Below are positions 7,422-15,489 of a DNA stretch of 33,198 bases, in pieces (positions within the stretch are counted from its first letter, which is position 1; each line of letters begins with the position of its first letter). The notes beneath the pieces were generated by a model. It ran no database searches and had not been told where the DNA came from. It saw only the letters and a list, made by a program, of their open reading frames with translations. Source of the stretch: Lysinibacillus sphaericus (GTDB lineage: Bacteria; Bacillota; Bacilli; Bacillales_A; Planococcaceae); the NCBI RefSeq assembly GCF_006864135.1, contig NZ_SADV01000037.1, positions 1 through 33,198 of the forward strand, written 5' to 3'. A program made the position numbers and the translations under genes.

Positions 7422-7588
7422 GATCAATAAAGGACCAGTAAGTAAATAAACTAACCATCTCGTTTCAAACCCAACATTTTTTGCAAGAAGTTTTTCATCT
7501 TATTTGTTATGTCTTCTAATGTAAAAAAACAAAAAATATAACCCTTGATACAGCAAAAACTACTCTGTATCAAGGGTTATTTTAGTGT
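7422..7588. repeat. Diverged direct repeat flanking trhO, copy 1
   Basis: It shares GATCAATAAAG, AGTAAGTAAATAAA, AAACCCAACA, GAAGTTTTT...CTTATTTGT and a hairpin followed by ATTTTAGTGT with copy 2 at 8764-8984, in the same order and orientation. It is about 54 bp shorter. Confidence 0.7.
7540..7578. terminator. trhO terminator (bidirectional)
   Basis: Perfect 14-bp arms AACCCTTGATACAG (7540-7553) and CTGTATCAAGGGTT (7565-7578). On the minus strand ATATTTTTTG follows. It is the near twin of the hairpin at 8936-8974. Confidence 0.8.
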
Positions 7589-7627
7589 TTAAAAATGACG
7601 TTTTTATGTTTAGACAGCTTTTCATGC

Positions 7628-8569
7628 TTATGCTTGTAATGCCTCAATTGTTTGCGCTACTTGCTCTTCTGTTAAATTGTGACGCACAATGTAGCGGTTT
7701 CGCGCATGCTTTGTACATTCGATTGTACAGCCACCTAAATGCTTTGCTTCATTTTCTTCAGATGCAATGATTTGCTTGTTACATTCAGGGTTTGCACAGT
7801 TAATGTAACGTTCACAAGGTTCGCCGTCATAGTGATCACGACCGATAATAACATGCTCTACTTGATTAATCGGTACCGTTAAACGCTCATCAAATACGTA
7901 CATTTGACCGTCCCATAATTGGCCTTTCACAACAGGGTCTTTTCCGTATGTTGCAACACCGCCGTGTAATTGGCCAACATCGCCAAAGCCTTCACGTTTC
8001 ATCCAGCCCGAAAACTTCTCGCAACGAATCCCGCCCGTGCAGTATGTTAAAACATTTTTCCCTTCGAATAGCTCGCGGTTTGCACGTACCCATTCCGGTG
8101 TATCGCGGAAGTTTTGTACATCTGGTCGAATCGCGCCACGAAAATGGCCGACATCGTATTCATACGTATTACGCACATCTAATACTACTGTATTTTCATC
8201 TTGAATTTCAGCAAGGAATTGTTCTGGTGACAGGTAGCGACCTGTTAATTCATGTGGGTTTACGTCTTCTTCTAAGCCTAAGTTTACTAACTCAGGACGT
8301 GGGCGTACGTGCATTTTTTTGAATACATGCCCATCTGCCGCATCAATTTTGAAGACAATGCCTTTAAATAATGGGTCTTCTTCCATGTTTGCCATGTATT
8401 GCTCTGTTTGCTCAATCGTACCTGAAACAGTACCGTTAATGCCCTCATTGGCTACTAAAATACGACCTTTTAAACCGATTTCTTTACACATTGCTAAGTG
8501 CGTTGCTGAAAATACAGCTGGATCTTCAATTTTCGTGTAATGGTAATATAATAAGACTTGATAATTCAT
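7628..8569 (-). CDS. trhO: tRNA uridine(34) hydroxylase TrhO (rhodanese family)
   Basis: TrhO makes 5-hydroxyuridine at the wobble base of tRNAs that later carry mo5U or cmo5U. The 313-residue protein has the family's N-terminal acylphosphatase-like domain ([33 protein letters not shown]). A rhodanese domain follows at about residues 115-215 ([19 protein letters not shown]) with the active cysteine loop [11 protein letters not shown], then a cysteine-rich tail ([28 protein letters not shown]). The frame can be extended three codons to a GTG, but the ATG at 8569 is chosen because AGGTGG sits just before it and overlaps that GTG. It corresponds to YbfQ of B. subtilis. It ends near the hairpin at 7540-7578. 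Confidence 0.93.
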   Translation of the reverse strand: MNYQVLLYYHYTKIEDPAVFSATHLAMCKEIGLKGRILVANEGINGTVSGTIEQTEQYMANMEEDPLFKGIVFKIDAADGHVFKKMHVRPRPELVNLGLEEDVNPHELTGRYLSPEQFLAEIQDENTVVLDVRNTYEYDVGHFRGAIRPDVQNFRDTPEWVRANRELFEGKNVLTYCTGGIRCEKFSGWMKREGFGDVGQLHGGVATYGKDPVVKGQLWDGQMYVFDERLTVPINQVEHVIIGRDHYDGEPCERYINCANPECNKQIIASEENEAKHLGGCTIECTKHARNRYIVRHNLTEEQVAQTIEALQA

Positions 8570-8763
8570 TGTATCCACCTATCATTTCATATATTTGCAG
8601 GATATACCCGATAGTGTCTTTTACGACCTATTAAACATAAAGGATAATCATTTAATATGCTATCGGTAATTAGGCTGAAATGGGTATACAATATTGTTTT
8701 TAAAGAACTTTTGAAGTGTTCAGCGGATTTGAACTAACAAGAAATAACCGATCCAGTTAATGA

Positions 8764-8984
8764 GATCAATAAAGTAAAGAACTGGTAAGTAAATAAATTA
8801 ACTATCTCGCTTTAATGTAAAGTATACGACTTTTTTGAAACCCAACAAAATGACAATATTAATTATAAATTTTGCAGAAGTTTTTAATCTTATTTGTAAT
8901 GTATTTTACTATAAAAAATAATTTGAAAAAAATATAAACCTTGATACAATAACAACTACACTGTACCAAGGTTTATTTTAGTGT
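8764..8984. repeat. Diverged direct repeat flanking trhO, copy 2
   Basis: Counterpart of 7422-7588 (same order of shared blocks, extra middle segment). It carries the terminator that must have served glmS before the transposon came in. The stretch 8585-8763 between trhO and this copy shows no gene. Confidence 0.7.
8936..8974. terminator. Displaced native glmS terminator
   Basis: AAACCTTGATACA (8936-8948) and TGTACCAAGGTTT (8962-8974) pair with one mismatch. On the minus strand ATATTTTTTTC follows. If the transposon and one TSD copy are removed, this hairpin falls about 100 bp after the glmS stop codon. Confidence 0.7.
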
Positions 8985-9050
8985 CACATCATCTTATATT
9001 TTATATGACAAATATAATTATAAATAAAATGTGACAGTATTAGTTATAAC

Positions 9051-9055
9051 TCACA
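9051..9055. repeat. Left target-site duplication TCACA
   Basis: TCACA abuts the TGT of the left transposon end and matches TCACA at 22204-22208 beyond the right end. Five bases is the Tn7 duplication length. Confidence 0.85.
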
Positions 9056-9207
9056 TGTTGGTTTGGAATAAAGTTTGATTAAAAATATGCTGCAGACGTT
9101 GATTTTATAGATAGAAGAAACCCATTCATTTTGAACAAAGATTGATCAAAATGAGTGAAATTAATTTTAACTAAGATTAGTTTTTTATAAAAAAGTTTGA
9201 TTAAAAA
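9056..9207. repeat. Left end with three spaced TnsB-type sites
   Basis: AAAGTTTGATTAAAAA occurs at 9070-9085 and 9192-9207, with the variant AAAGATTGATCAAAA at 9137-9151. All are in the same orientation and separated by about 55-67 bp. Tn7's left end likewise has three separated TnsB sites. Confidence 0.8.
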
Positions 9208-9241
9208 GCATACTTTTACTCATTTTTTCTTTTTACGAAGT

Positions 9242-10276
9242 TTATTTAGAAGTTTTTATAGAATCAGATAATTTTGCATTATTTAAAAAATACTCATTTA
9301 GTTCACTAATACACTCTGAATATTCTACTAAATTTCTCCTAATTTCCACATATTTATTATCATCAAATATAATCTTTGTTCCATTTCTATGTACGCTCTC
9401 CAAGTAAGATGTTCCAGAGTTAGGGTCCTTTAACTCTTTTACATGCGCTAACGTGTTCCTAATTAAAATAATCTCTTTTTCAAAATTTGATATTCTTTCC
9501 TTAATAGAAAGTAATAATTCCCTTTTTTCCTCAATTTCTATTCTTTCTTCTTGATTTGATTTTGATTGTAATAATACATTTAATTCTTTTATATCACTTT
9601 TTAATAAACTCTGAAGCCCTGTATACAGATTATAAGTTGTCAAAATATTCTCATCTATCAATTCATTAATATTTTTTTGATGAATGACATTAATCAATTC
9701 ACTCTCTTTTAAAAACTGTTCCTGTTTCTTATCACAAATGTTTTTAAGGATTGTTGCTTTTTTTATATCATTTTCATAGATCACACTAAGATAACCTTTG
9801 AGAATATCTGCTATTTTGGATTCAAGATCTATAGTTTCTGCTATAACTAACCCTCTCATATTGTTAACATCCTGAACTTTTTTAATCGTATTTCCAATCA
9901 CACCGTTTACTTTTTCTTCAAACTCTTCGAAATCTCTACTTGAACAGAAAATCCCATCTATCCCTTGTTTTCTAATCAAATCTCGAATAAATTTTGCCCC
10001 ACTTTGTGAATAAAAAACTATATCCGTGTATATCTCAAGGTCCCTGATGCTTTTAATTATTTCATCACCTTTTTGGTTTTCTAAACTATAATCCATTAAT
10101 ATTAAATCACAATCACTTTCTTTTAATATTTTAAATAGACCTTCACTATCATTATCATATCTGTGTACAATCATTTTAAAACCTTTTTCTTCCAAAAGTT
10201 CATTTATCGCATCACTTATTGTAGAAAACCACGATACATTATCTTCAAACCATAATATCTCATATTTTAATCTCAT
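9242..10276 (-). CDS. Receiver-domain protein with C-terminal HEPN-like RNase motif (predicted effector)
   Basis: The 344-residue protein has an N-terminal receiver domain, residues 1-125. ILWFEDN gives the acidic pair E11/D12, LILMDYSLEN the phospho-acceptor D62, and VFYSQSG the S/T position at S90. The usual conserved lysine is not evident (FCSSRDF around R114), so phosphorylation chemistry may differ. No DNA-binding output domain follows. Residues 140-344 are helical with a coiled-coil-like stretch, and IRNTLAHV places R273 and H278 in an R-x4-H pattern, the catalytic signature of HEPN ribonucleases. It overlaps the GHKL gene by ATGA. I infer a phospho-controlled RNase effector; the motif alone does not prove a HEPN fold. 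Confidence 0.7.
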   Translation of the reverse strand: MRLKYEILWFEDNVSWFSTISDAINELLEEKGFKMIVHRYDNDSEGLFKILKESDCDLILMDYSLENQKGDEIIKSIRDLEIYTDIVFYSQSGAKFIRDLIRKQGIDGIFCSSRDFEEFEEKVNGVIGNTIKKVQDVNNMRGLVIAETIDLESKIADILKGYLSVIYENDIKKATILKNICDKKQEQFLKESELINVIHQKNINELIDENILTTYNLYTGLQSLLKSDIKELNVLLQSKSNQEERIEIEEKRELLLSIKERISNFEKEIILIRNTLAHVKELKDPNSGTSYLESVHRNGTKIIFDDNKYVEIRRNLVEYSECISELNEYFLNNAKLSDSIKTSK

Positions 10277-12585
10277 TTTTGCACCTCAATTTTAAACCCT
10301 ACACCTTTTTCTATATTTGACAATACACTAATTGTCCCGTTTAACTCTGATAATATTTGTTGAGTATGGAATAATCCTAACCCTGAACCTGAAGTTGTAC
10401 TGAAACCTTTTTCAAATATCTTACTATAATTTTTTATGCTTTCATCAAGACCATGACCATCATCAACAAAGTTAAGAATTAATTTATCATTTTCTACTAC
10501 TAGTTCTATACTAATATTTTGAGCTTTAAATTTTCTTGAATTATTGATTAAATTATCTAGAACAATCGATAGCTCTATAGGTTTAAATTTAGTAACGAAA
10601 GAATTATTTGGATTGCTACTAATTTTAAAAATCAAATCATTATCGTCCATTACTCTACATACATTTTCAATATAATCTTCAATAAAGATTACAAGGTCTG
10701 CTTCAATTTTTTCAGATTGGAGATTAAAATTTGCTTTAGTAGCAAATTTAACTACAGATATAATTTTTTTATTCAAAAATTCAATGTTATCTAACATTTT
10801 CTTCACTTGCTCTATACTAAATTCTTTACCATTAGCTATACGCCTGTTCCAAATGACTAACTGTGCATTTATATCATTTGAGTAGATTCCTATTTGATGA
10901 TGCAAACTAATTATATTATCTAAGTCTAAAGTAGAAACTGATTTTAAAAATAAATTTTGATTAAATGTTTGCTTTAATTCTGATTTAGTTTGTGTTATCT
11001 CTTCTTCTTTTTTCTCTAATTCAAACTCTCTAAAAATAATTTCTTCTTCAAAACTTTCTTTTTCATCTAATAATTGATTAAATCTCTTACCAATTTTCGT
11101 TATTTCCTTATGTAAATCTTTATTATCTGTTGATCTAAGTGCTGTTTTTGCTAAGTCTGATATCTCTTTCGATACACTTTTATCCTGTCTTTCTTCAATG
11201 ATATCAAAAAAATCCTCATCATATTCAATACTAATAACATCATTTGCTTTTGAGATCTTTTTAATAAATTTTAAAATATCTTCTTTTACATCCTCCGGAT
11301 ATAAAGCAGGACTTTCAATTCCTTCCGTTTTTATAGGATCTCCCCATCTTATAATATCTATTAAATATTTTTCGAGGCGCCTTAATGATGAATAAAATGA
11401 TTTTTCTAACATAATGTAGCTTTCATTTTTTATTAAACCCCCATCTCTACTAGTAGTTTCTTTAAGTTCTTCATTAACCCCAGCTATTTCTATCCTACCT
11501 ATTACCTCTCGAGAACCAAGGTATCTTGCATAACCTTGAGTTTTTCTTTTATCCATTCCAAACGGATCATCACCAACATCTCCAATTGGAAATATTCTGA
11601 AGCCGTTTTTAAACAAAAAAATAGATCCATAATTAACTGAATCAACTCCCATTATTTTTTTGAAATGGATTTTTGCTGAACGATTTAAATAGAATATCTC
11701 TATATTGATATTTTTTAATAGATGAAAAGGATTCACTTCAATAAGTTTATAAATTATTTTCCCTCTATCTTCTAAAGTTGTTTTTATATAAGCTCCATCT
11801 TCAGTTATCCGACTATGTATTCTCATAGTTTTTATTTCCAACACTTTAAAAATCGTATTTTTCACATAACCATTTACTTTGTCATTATCATCTTTTTTAT
11901 TGTCATCTATTTTCTTTTCGTCATTCACAATAATTTCTATTGAAAATTCTTCATCTTGTTCATTAGGGTTAATTAATTTTTCCAGAGATTTTTTTAAATT
12001 TAATATTTTTTTTCTATCCCATTTATCTCTGAGTTTTGTTAATTCTAAAATTGTTCCATGACTAATTGGATAGTCACATGAATTTAATGTATCATGCGTT
12101 ACATTAATATTTAAAAATTCTTCAGTTTGATCTTTTTCGAACTTTTCCCAATCCACTTTGATGTTTTCAATTTTTGTTGATACTTTATCCTTTATTGTTA
12201 TAAGGTTTAGATTACTTGCTAATCTATCACAAGAAAACCTTCCGACACCCTTTGCGCCTGCGTATCCTCTTTTAGACTTCAACTTTTCTCTATAATCTTT
12301 TGTTTCCCTGTCATCCTCAGTTCCATCTTTTTTTGCTGAGTATGCTACAAAAAGCCATTTGTTTTCTATATCTTCAATATCCATCCCTTTCCCATCATCA
12401 AAAATTACAATACTAGCGTTATTCTTATAAATATCATTAAAGACTATTTTCACATTTTTTGCATGAGCATCAAATGAATTCTTCACTAATTCAAATATTG
12501 CAACAAATTCATTAGTAATAAGCTCTTTACCAATCAAATTCTTCAAACCCGAACTTACCTTAAAAGACATTGTATTATTATTCAT
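10273..12585 (-). CDS. Double-GHKL ATPase: MutL/MORC-like N-terminus plus histidine-kinase C-terminus
   Basis: The protein has 770 residues. The N-terminal GHKL module (about 10-200) has FELVKNSFDAHA (E32, N36, D39), FDDGKGM (63-68) and the lid GYAGAKGVGRFS (107-118), as in MutL, Hsp90 and MORC proteins. Next comes a region with NGFRIFPIGDVGDDPFGMDK and QGYARYLGSREVIGRIEI (about 327-367), typical of GHKL proteins linked to restriction-modification loci. A charged coiled coil spans about 470-545. The C-terminus is a histidine-kinase core: a possible H-box at LHHQIG (H562/H563), N box VLDNLINNSRKF, G1 DDGHGL (708-713), F box IFEKGFSTT and G2 SGSGLGLF. It would be soluble, as no membrane segment is seen. 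It overlaps the methyltransferase by 8 bp and the receiver gene by 4 bp, which implies coupled translation and joint action. Confidence 0.85.
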   Translation of the reverse strand: MNNNTMSFKVSSGLKNLIGKELITNEFVAIFELVKNSFDAHAKNVKIVFNDIYKNNASIVIFDDGKGMDIEDIENKWLFVAYSAKKDGTEDDRETKDYREKLKSKRGYAGAKGVGRFSCDRLASNLNLITIKDKVSTKIENIKVDWEKFEKDQTEEFLNINVTHDTLNSCDYPISHGTILELTKLRDKWDRKKILNLKKSLEKLINPNEQDEEFSIEIIVNDEKKIDDNKKDDNDKVNGYVKNTIFKVLEIKTMRIHSRITEDGAYIKTTLEDRGKIIYKLIEVNPFHLLKNINIEIFYLNRSAKIHFKKIMGVDSVNYGSIFLFKNGFRIFPIGDVGDDPFGMDKRKTQGYARYLGSREVIGRIEIAGVNEELKETTSRDGGLIKNESYIMLEKSFYSSLRRLEKYLIDIIRWGDPIKTEGIESPALYPEDVKEDILKFIKKISKANDVISIEYDEDFFDIIEERQDKSVSKEISDLAKTALRSTDNKDLHKEITKIGKRFNQLLDEKESFEEEIIFREFELEKKEEEITQTKSELKQTFNQNLFLKSVSTLDLDNIISLHHQIGIYSNDINAQLVIWNRRIANGKEFSIEQVKKMLDNIEFLNKKIISVVKFATKANFNLQSEKIEADLVIFIEDYIENVCRVMDDNDLIFKISSNPNNSFVTKFKPIELSIVLDNLINNSRKFKAQNISIELVVENDKLILNFVDDGHGLDESIKNYSKIFEKGFSTTSGSGLGLFHTQQILSELNGTISVLSNIEKGVGFKIEVQK

Positions 12586-13825
12586 TTAGTTCATCCTTTT
12601 CAGTTTGAATTATTGCCTTCCTAATTTCTAAAGCTATCGCCTTTGCAAATAAAGGAGGTACAGCATTACCTACTTGTGTATATTGCGGGGTCTCATACTT
12701 TCTTCTATCTCCCCCAGTAGTTCTTTTTCCTTTAAACTCAAAACTGTCATCAAAGGATTGCAATCTAGCAAATTCTCTAACAGTAAGAATTCTTGGGTTA
12801 TTCATATCATAATGAACAATATCATCTGGCAATGTTAATACAGTAGGTGAAATGTCGTTTTTATCAAGTTTCGCACATCTGAATTTTTTAGTTTGATATA
12901 TTTCTTTCAAAGAAGGTGGTAATCTCTCTAGCAAATCATTTATACTTTCACCTGGATTTAATAAGCTAAACCGTTCTATTGTCTTATCATTATGATTTGA
13001 AGTTTGATGATTAAATAGTGTCCTTGACCGAATAGGCAGTCCATTACTCCCTGGTGTAACTCCTCTTCTTAACATTTTTTGATAATCAGATTTATTTCCA
13101 TATTCATTGTTATATTTTATTTGGATTTCTCCATTACCTATGAAATTTAAATCTGAAATAGCATCTTCAGTATTAACAAAAATATTTTGCGCAGTAGGAA
13201 AATTAGGTGGGGTAACTAAATCTTTATATTTACCACTTCGATATCTTCTTATCTTATGGCCTAAAAAAATTACACGAGGTCTATTTTGAGGAACACCAAA
13301 ATCCTTTGCATTTAACACTCGAAAATCAACAAAATACCCCATTTTAAAAGCTTCGTTTTTTATTATTTCCTGCGGACTTACATCTTCATAGATTTGGCCA
13401 TCTAAACCTTTTATTTTTTCGAATTTATATGATAAGAGCCCCTCAACATTTTCAATCACAAAATATTCCGGTTTCACAAATTTAACTACTTTTAAATATT
13501 CAATAAATAATGTATTTCTAATATCATCTGCTAATCTTTTTCCTGATAAACTAAATCCCTGACAAGGTGGCCCTCCTACGATAACATCGATTGTTTCATT
13601 CCCTACAAACTCCTTAAGTTTCTTCTTACTATGTGTTAAATCTCTAATGTCTCCATTAAAATAGTTTACGTTATAACCCAATTTCTTATGTCTATTTATA
13701 TATGTTTCTGCTGCTTCCTTGCTATAATCTGTTGCGGAAACAATATGAAAACCTGCTTGTAAAAAACCTTCAGACATTCCTCCTGCACCAGAGAATAAAT
13801 CTAAAACTTTTAACTCCCTTACCAT
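12578..13825 (-). CDS. DNA (cytosine-5) methyltransferase
   Basis: The enzyme transfers a methyl group from SAM to C5 of cytosine in a specific DNA site. The 415-residue protein has the full motif set in order: I DLFSGAGG (9-16), IV GGPPCQGFS with catalytic C88, VI ENVEG (125-129), VIII QNRPRV (180-185), IX REFARLQSF (350-358) and X QVGNAVPP (384-391). The target-recognition region lies between about 190 and 330, so the recognised site cannot be read from it. It is the first gene of the cargo operon and has its own promoter and operator-like dyad. No endonuclease gene is next to it. Like the next two genes it is visibly more AT-rich than the core genes of the window. Confidence 0.95.
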   Translation of the reverse strand: MVRELKVLDLFSGAGGMSEGFLQAGFHIVSATDYSKEAAETYINRHKKLGYNVNYFNGDIRDLTHSKKKLKEFVGNETIDVIVGGPPCQGFSLSGKRLADDIRNTLFIEYLKVVKFVKPEYFVIENVEGLLSYKFEKIKGLDGQIYEDVSPQEIIKNEAFKMGYFVDFRVLNAKDFGVPQNRPRVIFLGHKIRRYRSGKYKDLVTPPNFPTAQNIFVNTEDAISDLNFIGNGEIQIKYNNEYGNKSDYQKMLRRGVTPGSNGLPIRSRTLFNHQTSNHNDKTIERFSLLNPGESINDLLERLPPSLKEIYQTKKFRCAKLDKNDISPTVLTLPDDIVHYDMNNPRILTVREFARLQSFDDSFEFKGKRTTGGDRRKYETPQYTQVGNAVPPLFAKAIALEIRKAIIQTEKDELNE

Positions 13826-13844
13826 TCATATCACCTATTTTCAA

Positions 13845-13864
13845 ATATACTGGTACCAGGATAT
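13845..13864. promoter_or_regulatory. Operator-like dyad before the methyltransferase
   Basis: The 20-bp dyad is ATATAC-TGGTACCAGG-ATAT, symmetrical at all but one position pair. It lies between the promoter at 13885-13913 and the ATG at 13825, in the 5' leader. Control of modification genes by such sites is common. Confidence 0.55.
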
Positions 13865-13884
13865 CATATTAAAAACTGCTTGTA

Positions 13885-13913
13885 ATCATATTTATTTACA
13901 TTTTAAAATCCAA
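13885..13913 (-). promoter_or_regulatory. Candidate promoter of the cargo operon
   Basis: The minus strand has TTGGAT (13908-13913), 17 bp, then TATGAT (13885-13890). It lies between tnsE and the methyltransferase, so the cargo need not rely on tns transcription. Confidence 0.55.
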
Positions 13914-13953
13914 AACAGCTATCTATTCTCCTAACTTCTTTAATAAGCAATCT

Positions 13954-15489
13954 TTATTCTAACTCAATAATTCGATTGAATAATCTACCTGCCCAATGCC
14001 TAGGCTCTTTCTTTCCATGCCTCAATAAGAAAAATTTAAATGGAATAAATTTTAGTTCTTCTTTGTCCCAAGTCCCCAAGGCGTTTATTAAGCTTGTTAA
14101 TACTCGTTGATATACGTATGCTCTATTTTCGAGTTTATTTAAAGAACATATTAAAGTCGATAATGCTTTATCTTCACGCTCTATTTCAATCACGCTGACT
14201 TCTCTTCCAGAAAACAACCTCACCTCAGCAATCACATATTTCCTTTCCGTAATACCATCACTTAAATAAACAAAACGCTTCGTACTAGAAAAACCCCTTA
14301 AGCTCCCTTGAATGGTATTAATAGATAGTACTTCATGTAAATCATGTAATACTCTCATTACTTTTATAAAATCACCTAATTCACCATCAATCTGGATATC
14401 CAATAATGATTGCTCTAATCCTTTTGTGACTAGATTCCCTCCTAAATCAGCTGTTGAGCGTTTACCTTCTTCATTTATAAATCGTTTCTTTGTATTTTCA
14501 TCTTCAAATTCTCGCATTTTATTAGAATTTCTACGCATCTTTGTTATTTTTGGTGGCTTAAAATATTCATGTTTTTGATTGTCCATTTCAATAATATCAA
14601 AATCATCAGTTGTCCCTTCAATTTCTTCATCTAACAATAATTCATCTTGCTTACCATTTATATTTCTCTTATGTAATGTATATTTCTTAGGTTCATTGTA
14701 TTTTTCAGATTGGACTACTTCAGGGTGACCAAAAGTAATTTCACTGTAAGGAATAAGTTTATTTTTCACACTTACCACTCTTAGCACAGTGCCACCAGTT
14801 GCATTAGATTTCACTATTGCTTTAATTGTAATTGGCTGGCTAAATGACCAATCAAACTTTAAAATACTAGTATTGTTAAATGTATAAGCTACATTCTCAA
14901 ATATATTTCTTAAATCTTGATTTGTAAGTAGCCATACAAGTTGGTATAGAAAATTTGATTGTGTGTATTTTCGATTATACAGTGATGTAAAATCCAAATG
15001 GATTTTATTATCCCCATAGTGTTCTATAAAATATTGTGGGAATGAATGTGATTCGAAAAGTCTATATAGTAGAAAACGATTCGGTGCTAAAATGCTTCGA
15101 ACTACCTCAATTAACGGAAGAATATAGCTTTGATTGGCTTGCTTTACAATAAAACTCCTTGAAATATCCTTATCATTCGTCCCGTAAATATCCCATTCTT
15201 TCTCATGGGTATTAACCTTATCTGGATAAATTGTGATGTCAATTTCCTCAGTTTTTTTTTTGGGTATGCTGCTTTTTCTAATATCGCCGTCCACATAATA
15301 ATGTTGGATTGCCAATGCAGGGAGCGTACCCCAATCGACTAATAATTTTTCCGTTATACCTTTAGCTCTAAAATATGCGTAAATCATTATTTTCTTTTCA
15401 TAGCGAAAAGGAGAGCTAATCCAAATTAATTGTGCTTGCTCTCCCTTTTCAAAAGGCCAGTTATTCAGTTTAACTTGTTGTTCACTCAC
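13954..15489 (-). CDS. tnsE: TnsE-like transposition protein
   Basis: In Tn7, TnsE steers insertion into conjugating plasmids and replicating DNA by binding the sliding clamp and recessed 3' ends. This 511-residue protein is recognised as TnsE by place and size: it is the fifth gene after tnsABCD, overlaps tnsD by 8 bp, and is close to the 538 residues of Tn7 TnsE. It also carries a C-terminal basic segment (FLLRHGKKEPRHWAGRLFNR), like the DNA-binding C-terminal domain of the family. The middle has an acidic stretch (LLLDEEIEGTTDDFDIIEMD). No catalytic motif is expected or seen. The assignment is context-supported and weaker than those of tnsA-D. Confidence 0.72.
   Translation of the reverse strand: MSEQQVKLNNWPFEKGEQAQLIWISSPFRYEKKIMIYAYFRAKGITEKLLVDWGTLPALAIQHYYVDGDIRKSSIPKKKTEEIDITIYPDKVNTHEKEWDIYGTNDKDISRSFIVKQANQSYILPLIEVVRSILAPNRFLLYRLFESHSFPQYFIEHYGDNKIHLDFTSLYNRKYTQSNFLYQLVWLLTNQDLRNIFENVAYTFNNTSILKFDWSFSQPITIKAIVKSNATGGTVLRVVSVKNKLIPYSEITFGHPEVVQSEKYNEPKKYTLHKRNINGKQDELLLDEEIEGTTDDFDIIEMDNQKHEYFKPPKITKMRRNSNKMREFEDENTKKRFINEEGKRSTADLGGNLVTKGLEQSLLDIQIDGELGDFIKVMRVLHDLHEVLSINTIQGSLRGFSSTKRFVYLSDGITERKYVIAEVRLFSGREVSVIEIEREDKALSTLICSLNKLENRAYVYQRVLTSLINALGTWDKEELKFIPFKFFLLRHGKKEPRHWAGRLFNRIIELE

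Noticed and set aside
8585..8763. Possible gene remnant between trhO and repeat copy 2
   Set aside because: Only short frames, none recognisable and none with a ribosome site.
9242..13825. Ordinary type II restriction-modification system
   Set aside because: No endonuclease motif is visible in either partner; the neighbours are GHKL and receiver proteins.
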